The notes under the pieces: model-generated
What the model was told of the DNA's origin: nothing
Database searches by the model: none
Seen by the model: only the letters and a program-made list of their open reading frames with translations
Translations under genes and position numbers: made by a program
Shown: piece by piece, positions 6,786 through 10,432 of the stretch
Layout of the letters: every line of letters starts with the position of its first letter
Numbering within the stretch: position 1 is the first letter of the stretch
Source of the DNA: Acidobacteriota bacterium
GTDB taxonomy: Bacteria; Acidobacteriota; Terriglobia; Bryobacterales; Bryobacteraceae
Direction: 5' to 3'
DNA: 10,432 nt
Assembly: GCA_018268875.1 (NCBI GenBank)
Contig: JAFDVT010000827.1
Location: 1-10,432, forward strand

Positions 6786-7154
6786 TCACAGCACTTCCGG
6801 CGCGAGCGACACGATCTTCATGAACCGTTCCGTACGCAATTCACGAGTGACGGGTCCGAAAATACGCGTGCCGATGGGCTCGAGCTTGTTGTTCAACAAC
6901 ACTGCCGCGTTGGAGTCGAAGCGGACAAGCGAGCCATCCTGACGTCGCACTCCCTTCGCCGTCCGGACGACGACCGCGCTGTAGATCTCGCCTTTTTTGA
7001 CGCGTCCGCGCGGGGCCGCATCCTTGACACTGACCTTGATCACATCACCAATGCCGGCATAGCGCCGCTTGGAGCCGCCCAATACCTTGATGCACATGAC
7101 CGAGCGCGCCCCGGTATTGTCGGCGACGTCCAAAATGGACTGCATCTGAATCAT
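6786..7154 (-). CDS. rplN: 50S ribosomal protein L14, first gene of the spc segment
   Basis: L14 of exactly 122 residues, the family length. It lies at the subunit interface (bridges B5/B8) and is the docking point of the silencing factor RsfS. The sequence begins MIQMQSILDVADNTGAR and continues with VMCIKVLGGSKRRYAGIGD, the PRGRVKKGEIYSAVVVRT strand and the C-terminal RELRTERFMKIVSLAPEVL. The start at 7154 was chosen because MIQ is the near-universal N-terminus and GAGGA precedes it. It follows the S10/spc spacer and lies 12 bp before rplX. Confidence 0.98.
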   Translation of the reverse strand: MIQMQSILDVADNTGARSVMCIKVLGGSKRRYAGIGDVIKVSVKDAAPRGRVKKGEIYSAVVVRTAKGVRRQDGSLVRFDSNAAVLLNNKLEPIGTRIFGPVTRELRTERFMKIVSLAPEVL

Positions 7155-7298
7155 GGTTATCCTCGCTCCAACTTGCTCCGCGCACTGAACTAGCTGTCGG
7201 GCAGTCTTGGATCCCGTTCGGGTGAAATCGACGCCAAAGAAGGACGCCGATGGAAAGCCCGGCATTGTACGGGCCGTGAGGCCCGTACGCAACCGAAA
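7155..7298. other. S10/spc intergenic spacer (144 bp)
   Basis: This is the largest gap in the window. It holds the hairpin at 7267-7288 and the rplN ribosome-binding site (GCGAGGA, about 5 nt before the ATG). E. coli has the spc promoter at this position; I looked for -35/-10 elements on the minus strand and found no convincing sigma-70 pair. The minus frame in line with rplN stays open across the spacer, including an ATG at 7265, but that ATG has no ribosome-binding site and would add a non-family extension to L14. Confidence 0.7.
7267..7288 (-). promoter_or_regulatory. Perfect 9-bp hairpin in the rpsQ-rplN spacer, possible partial terminator or processing site
   Basis: On the minus strand GTACGGGCC and GGCCCGTAC form a perfect 9-bp stem (7 G:C pairs) closed by a TCAC loop, ten bases after the rpsQ stop. 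What follows is AATGCCGGGCTTTCC, not a U-run, so it does not meet the pattern of an intrinsic terminator. Its place exactly at the S10/spc boundary suggests attenuation, mRNA stabilisation or RNase processing that would set spc expression relative to S10. The structure is seen in the sequence; the role is inferred. Confidence 0.5.
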
Positions 7299-7565
7299 TC
7301 ACGAGACGTCTTTAGACTTCTCGACCAGGCGCACGACCCGCCAAGCCTTCGTGCGCGACAGGGGACGGCATTCTTCGATCGTCACCAGATCCCCGGGATG
7401 GAACTCATTGTTCTCATCGTGGGCGTGGTACTTCTGCGAACGGATCATCACCTTACCGTACAGCGGGTGCTTGACCCGCCGCTCGATCAGGACGGTCACC
7501 GTCTTGTTCATCTTGTCGCTCACCACTCGTCCCGTGAGCGTGCGGGATACGCTGGTTTCTGTCAT
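7299..7565 (-). CDS. rpsQ: 30S ribosomal protein S17, last gene of the S10 segment
   Basis: S17 of 88 residues, an OB-fold primary 16S rRNA binder (helices 7 and 11) needed early in 30S assembly. Diagnostic segments are RTLTGRVVSDKMNKTVTV (about 8-25), ERRVKHPLYGKV, and the conserved ENNEFHPGDLVTIEECRPLSRTKAWRVV region (as separate blocks, about 51-78). It starts in a 4-nt ATGA overlap with rpmC. In E. coli rpsQ is the last S10-operon gene; here it is likewise followed by the largest spacer of the window, which carries a hairpin starting about 10 nt after the stop codon. Confidence 0.98.
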   Translation of the reverse strand: MTETSVSRTLTGRVVSDKMNKTVTVLIERRVKHPLYGKVMIRSQKYHAHDENNEFHPGDLVTIEECRPLSRTKAWRVVRLVEKSKDVS

Positions 7566-7756
7566 GGCTTCCTCGCCGCCTCGGTCATGAGCGTCCGCAC
7601 ACGGGCGATATCCCGGCGAACCTTTGGAATCTCGCTGTTGTTGTTCAACTGCTGCGTCGCATGCTGCATGCGCAAGCTGAACTGCGCCTTGAGCAGGGAC
7701 TCGAGCTCCTGCGCGAGTTCCTGGGGCGACTTACCACGGAGTTCCTTCGCTTTCAT
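7562..7756 (-). CDS. rpmC: 50S ribosomal protein L29
   Basis: A 64-residue L29, the small helical-hairpin protein near the exit tunnel, next to L23. It begins MKAKELRGKSPQELAQELE and contains LLKAQFSLRMQHATQQL and the typical IPKVRRDIARVRTLM second helix. Its ATG overlaps the rplP stop (ATGA, 4 nt) and its own TGA overlaps the rpsQ ATG in the same way, so these three genes are likely translated by re-initiation. Length and position between L16 and S17 are canonical. Confidence 0.97.
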   Translation of the reverse strand: MKAKELRGKSPQELAQELESLLKAQFSLRMQHATQQLNNNSEIPKVRRDIARVRTLMTEAARKP

Positions 7757-8169
7757 GAGCCCACCTGTCTCGTCACAAATGTCGTGGCGATCGGCAACTT
7801 GGCCGCCGCGAGACGGAATGCCTCGCGCGCCAGCACCTCGTCCACCCCGTCCATCTCGTACAACACCTTGCCGGGCTGGATCTCTGCCACGAAGTACTCA
7901 GGATTCCCCTTCCCGTTACCCATCCGGACTTCGGCGGGTTTCGTCGAAATCGGCTTGTCGGGGAAGATCCGGATCCAGATGCGCCCACCACGCTTGATGT
8001 GTCGGGTCATCGCACGACGCGCGGCCTCGATCTGACGTGCGGTCAGGCGACCACGGCCGACGGCCTTCAACCCGAACTCGCCGAAGCTGACCTTGTTGCC
8101 CCGCGTCGCGATGCCGGTGTTGCGCCCTTTCTGTTGCTTCCGGTATTTGGTTCTAGCTGGCTGCAGCAT
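7753..8169 (-). CDS. rplP: 50S ribosomal protein L16
   Basis: L16 of 138 residues, which organises the A-tRNA and peptidyl transferase region of the 50S subunit and is added late in assembly. The start at 8169 gives MLQPARTKYRKQQKGRNTG, the family N-terminus, except that residue 5 is Ala where Lys is usual. The core GEFGLKAVGRGRLTARQIEAAR and FPDKPISTKPAEVRMGNGKG are classic; R82 corresponds to the Arg81 that is hydroxylated in E. coli. The ATG lies inside the end of rpsC (17-nt overlap) with GGGGGCGAAG upstream as a poor ribosome-binding site, suggesting coupling to S3 translation. The stop overlaps the rpmC start as ATGA. Confidence 0.98.
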   Translation of the reverse strand: MLQPARTKYRKQQKGRNTGIATRGNKVSFGEFGLKAVGRGRLTARQIEAARRAMTRHIKRGGRIWIRIFPDKPISTKPAEVRMGNGKGNPEYFVAEIQPGKVLYEMDGVDEVLAREAFRLAAAKLPIATTFVTRQVGS

Positions 8170-8866
8170 TCTTCGCCCCCGGCTTTCTGCTCTTCTTCTC
8201 CGGCTCGGCCTGAACGGGCTGTGCCGGCTGTTCGCCGCGCCCCAGAACCTCACCCTTGAATACCCACACCTTGATGCCAATAACGCCGTAAGTGGTCTTC
8301 GCTTCGGCGAACCCGTAATCGATATCTGCGCGCAGCGTATGAAGCGGCACGCGACCTTCGCGATACCACTCGGTACGGGCGATCTCGATGCCGTTCAGAC
8401 GTCCGGAGCTCATGATCTTGATGCCCTGGGCGCCCAGACGCATCGCATTCTGCATCGCACGCTTCATGGCACGGCGGAACATGATCCGCTTCTCGAGCTG
8501 AGCCCCGATGGAGTCCGCGATCAGTTGAGCGTCGAGTTCGGGCTTGCGCACTTCCTCGATGTTCACGTGCACCGGCACACCCATCAGCTTCTGAAGCTGA
8601 CCGCGCAAGGATTCGATGTCCTCGCCCTTCTTCCCGATCACGACGCCGGGCCGGGCAGAGTACACGGTGATCCGTGCATTCTTGGCCGGCCGCTCGATGA
8701 CCACGCGACTCACGGCCGCGTGCGCGAGCTTCTTCTTCAGGAAGGCGCGGACCTTGATGTCCTCCTTCAGCATCCCCGGGAAGTTCTTGCTGTTCGCGTA
8801 CCACTTGGACGACCAGTTCCGTTGAACGGCAAGCCGGAACCCGATCGGATGAATCTTCTGTCCCAT
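8153..8866 (-). CDS. rpsC: 30S ribosomal protein S3
   Basis: S3 of 237 residues, at the mRNA entry channel of the 30S head, with helicase-associated residues in this family. The start at 8866 gives MGQKIHPIGFRL, the universal N-terminus, 10 bp after rplV; an upstream open extension overlaps rplV and is not conserved. The N-terminal KH type-II domain shows the GxxG loop as GKKG at 78-81 within VVIGKKGEDIESL; the C-terminal domain contains GRLNGIEIARTEWYREGRVPLHTLRADIDYG in segments from 155 to 185. The last roughly 25 residues are a low-complexity Gln/Pro/Ala/Lys tail, variable between species. That tail overlaps the rplP start by 17 nt, so S3 terminates at TAG inside rplP. Confidence 0.98.
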   Translation of the reverse strand: MGQKIHPIGFRLAVQRNWSSKWYANSKNFPGMLKEDIKVRAFLKKKLAHAAVSRVVIERPAKNARITVYSARPGVVIGKKGEDIESLRGQLQKLMGVPVHVNIEEVRKPELDAQLIADSIGAQLEKRIMFRRAMKRAMQNAMRLGAQGIKIMSSGRLNGIEIARTEWYREGRVPLHTLRADIDYGFAEAKTTYGVIGIKVWVFKGEVLGRGEQPAQPVQAEPEKKSRKPGAKNAAAS

Positions 8867-8876
8867 TAAGGTCCCC

Positions 8877-9227
8877 TTACGCTTTGTGCCGCAACGGCTC
8901 GTCGCCGACGGTGAGGAAGATGTGACAAGTCCGCTTCGAAATGCGATTGCCACGTCCCTTGGCGCGAGCCGTGAAGCGCTTCAGCGTCGGTCCTTGTTCA
9001 ACGTGGACACTCGTCACCTTCAGTTCGTCGATGTCCGCACCCTCGTTGTGCTCGGCGTTCGCGATGGCCGATTCGAGCACCTTGCGAATGATCACCGCGC
9101 CCTTCTTGGGCATGAAGGTCAGGATGTTCAGCGCGCGGTCGACCGGCAGACCACGAATCTGGTCGGCAACGAGTCGCCCCTTCTGCGCCGAGAGGTGCAC
9201 GCCCCACAGAGTGGATTTCACGTTCAT
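8877..9227 (-). CDS. rplV: 50S ribosomal protein L22
   Basis: L22 of 116 residues. The start at 9227 gives MNVKSTLWGVHLSAQKGR, the expected N-terminus, and is preceded by GAGGGG overlapping the rpsS stop; the frame is open further upstream but that part overlaps rpsS and is not conserved. L22 contacts all 23S rRNA domains and its extended beta-hairpin (about residues 79-96, GPTLKRFTARAKGRGNRI) lines the nascent peptide tunnel, the region where macrolide-resistance changes occur in other species. The globular part carries RLVADQIRGLPVDRALNIL and ESAIANAEHN. Most family members have Ser in the KRTSH motif near the end; here it reads KRTCH. Confidence 0.97.
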   Translation of the reverse strand: MNVKSTLWGVHLSAQKGRLVADQIRGLPVDRALNILTFMPKKGAVIIRKVLESAIANAEHNEGADIDELKVTSVHVEQGPTLKRFTARAKGRGNRISKRTCHIFLTVGDEPLRHKA

Positions 9228-9237
9228 ATCGATCCCC

Positions 9238-9519
9238 TCAGCGCTTGCTGGCGGCTTTCTTGTCCGCCGCGTGACCCTTGAAGGTACGCGTCGGAGCAAA
9301 TTCGCCGAGCTTGTGACCGACCATGTTTTCGGTCACGAACACGGGGACGTGTTGACGACCGTTATGGACGGCAATGGTGGGCCCGACGAAATCGGGCAGA
9401 ACAGTGGACCGACGGGACCACGTCTTGATCGGACGCTTGTCATTACCCGCGCGTGCCGTATCCACCTTGTCGATCAGGTGGAGGTCGACGAACGGGCCCT
9501 TCTTGATTGAGCGAGCCAT
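9238..9519 (-). CDS. rpsS: 30S ribosomal protein S19
   Basis: Ninety-three residues, normal length for S19, which sits in the 30S head, contacts S13 and binds 16S rRNA near the A-site finger bridge. The start MARSIKKGPFVDLHL, the middle WSRRSTVLPDFVG and the HNGRQHVPVFVTENMVGHKLGEF segment (conserved core, about residues 52-74) are diagnostic, followed by FAPTRTFKGHAADKK and a basic tail. It lies 10 bp after rplB and 10 bp before rplV in the canonical order. The ribosome-binding region is a GGGG run just after the rplB stop. Nothing is unusual in the protein. Confidence 0.98.
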   Translation of the reverse strand: MARSIKKGPFVDLHLIDKVDTARAGNDKRPIKTWSRRSTVLPDFVGPTIAVHNGRQHVPVFVTENMVGHKLGEFAPTRTFKGHAADKKAASKR

Positions 9520-9529
9520 GTCCTAACCC

Positions 9530-10357
9530 CTATTTCTGATGGCGGGTGCGCACGATCATTCCGGTCGTGCGCTTGTTGCGGCGGGTCCTGTAACCCTTGG
9601 TCGGCGTGCCCCACGGGCTCACTGGATGGCGACCAGCCGCGGTCTTGCCCTCGCCACCACCATGCGGGTGATCGACCGGGTTCATGGCGACGCCACGAAC
9701 GGTCGGACGGATACCGCGCCAGCGCTGTGCGCCGGCCTTGCCGATCCGGCGCAGGCTGTTCTCTTCGTTGCCAACTTCACCCAGCGTGGCGCGGCACTCG
9801 ATATGAACCTTGCGCATCTCGCCGGAGCGCAGACGCAAGGTTGCATAGGCGCCTTCGCGCGCCTGGAGCTGGGCCGACGTTCCAGCGGCACGGGCGATCT
9901 GCGCACCCTTGCCCGGCATCATCTCGATGCAGTGAATCGTCGAGCCGATCGGGATGTTGCGAAGTGGCAGTGTGTTGCCCGGCTTGATCGGCGCATCGAT
10001 CCCGCTCGACACCTGAGCACCGACCACCAGGCCCTTCGGGGCGATGATGTAGCGGCGTTCGCCGTCGGCGTAGCACAGCAGGGCGAGATGGGCACTCCGG
10101 TTCGGGTCGTACTCGATGCGTTCGACCTTCGCCACGATGCCGTCCTTCGTCCGCTTGAAGTCGACGATACGGTAGTGGTGCTTGTGACCGCCGCCCTTGT
10201 GACGGGTCGTGATATGACCCTTGCTGTTGCGGCCGGCCGTGGACTTCTGCTTCTCCGTGAGCGCAGCAACGGGGCCGCCCTTCCAGAGGTGCTTGTGGAC
10301 CACCTTGACTACACCGCGACGTCCGGCGGAGGTGGGCTTGACCTTGACGAGTGCCAT
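9530..10357 (-). CDS. rplB: 50S ribosomal protein L2
   Basis: This 275-residue protein is full length for bacterial L2, one of the most conserved ribosomal proteins, which binds 23S rRNA near the peptidyl transferase centre and is needed for subunit association. Visible hallmarks are the N-terminal MALVKVKPTSAGRRG, the basic GHITTRHKGGGHKHHYR stretch (about 47-63), the OB-fold/SH3-like core, and the signature NPVDHPHGGGEG at 226-237 with the conserved His230. The C-terminus SPWGTPTKGYRTRRNKRT is typical. The ATG is preceded by GGGGAGG about 8 nt upstream, inside the end of rplW, so translation is probably coupled to L23. A TAG stop lies 10 bp before rpsS. The sequence is betaproteobacterial in character. 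Confidence 0.98.
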   Translation of the reverse strand: MALVKVKPTSAGRRGVVKVVHKHLWKGGPVAALTEKQKSTAGRNSKGHITTRHKGGGHKHHYRIVDFKRTKDGIVAKVERIEYDPNRSAHLALLCYADGERRYIIAPKGLVVGAQVSSGIDAPIKPGNTLPLRNIPIGSTIHCIEMMPGKGAQIARAAGTSAQLQAREGAYATLRLRSGEMRKVHIECRATLGEVGNEENSLRRIGKAGAQRWRGIRPTVRGVAMNPVDHPHGGGEGKTAAGRHPVSPWGTPTKGYRTRRNKRTTGMIVRTRHQK

Positions 10358-10432
10358 TTACTTGACCTCCCCGGCGGTGAAGTCGATTTCCTGACCAGGC
10401 TTGAGGCAGACGTAAGCCTTCTTCCAGTGGTC
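10358..10432 (-). CDS. rplW: 50S ribosomal protein L23, C-terminal fragment (cut by window edge)
   Basis: Only the last 24 codons and a TAA stop are in the window; the 5' part lies beyond the right edge. The visible peptide contains DHWKKAYVCLKPGQEIDF, matching the conserved C-terminus of bacterial L23 (WKKAYVTLKPGQ in relatives, with Cys here at the usual Thr). L23 binds 23S rRNA domain III at the exit tunnel mouth and is the docking site for trigger factor and SRP. The TAA stop directly abuts the rplB ATG with no spacer, as expected for the rplW-rplB order of S10 operons. The identification rests on this short tail plus position. Confidence 0.93.
   Translation of the reverse strand, partial: DHWKKAYVCLKPGQEIDFTAGEVK

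Noticed and set aside
6291..7193. Plus-strand 300-codon frame opposite rplE, rplX and rplN
   Set aside because: It spans three antisense ribosomal genes, is His/Arg/Asp-rich, and has no supporting signals.
7155..7266. Possible spc promoter in the rpsQ-rplN spacer
   Set aside because: E. coli has a promoter here, but I could not find a -35/-10 pair with sensible spacing on the minus strand, so I do not annotate one.
7155..7292. In-frame N-terminal extension of L14 through the spacer, with an ATG at 7265
   Set aside because: No Shine-Dalgarno is near that ATG, the extension has no family similarity, and L14 is 122 residues starting MIQ across bacteria.
8170..8280. N-terminal extension of L16 across the end of rpsC, and similar upstream extensions of rplV, rpsC, rpsH, rplF and infA
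   Set aside because: The conserved N-termini and ribosome-binding sites fix the starts downstream. The extensions overlap the preceding genes out of frame and are not conserved.

Overview
The window is a continuous stretch of the conserved S10-spc-alpha ribosomal protein cluster of a Gram-negative bacterium, all on the minus strand, so transcription runs from high to low coordinates. Twenty-one complete genes and two edge fragments (the rplW 3' end and the rpsD 5' part) cover almost every base. The sequence is GC-rich (near 60% by eye). Protein sequences such as L2, S11, S13, S17 and IF-1, and infA placed between secY and rpmJ, point to a betaproteobacterium. The cysteine-bearing S4 fits the Rhodocyclales/Nitrosomonadales side better than Burkholderia or Neisseria, but this is recall-based and tentative.

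Layout in transcription order: S10 segment (10432 to 7299) rplW(partial)-rplB-rpsS-rplV-rpsC-rplP-rpmC-rpsQ; a 144-bp spacer (7155-7298) with a strong hairpin; spc segment (7154 to 1387) rplN-rplX-rplE-rpsN-rpsH-rplF-rplR-rpsE-rpmD-rplO-secY-infA-rpmJ; a 50-bp spacer (1337-1386); alpha segment (1336 to 1) rpsM-rpsK-rpsD(partial). By analogy rpoA and rplQ should lie beyond the left edge. Apart from the two spacers, genes are 0 to 35 bp apart or overlap (rpsC/rplP by 17 nt, rplP/rpmC and rpmC/rpsQ as ATGA, rpmD/rplO as TAATG), as expected for a translationally coupled polycistron.

The products are large- and small-subunit ribosomal proteins made in step, plus the SecY translocon channel and initiation factor IF-1. 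There is no mobile element, tRNA, rRNA, CRISPR array or accessory gene, and no intergenic stretch exceeds 300 bases.

I found no undescribed system. The points worth a second look are modest: a four-cysteine zinc-type S4, a perfect 9-bp hairpin without a U-tract at the S10/spc boundary, a TTG start for secY, an S3 tail that runs into the rplP start, and an infA with no clear Shine-Dalgarno.
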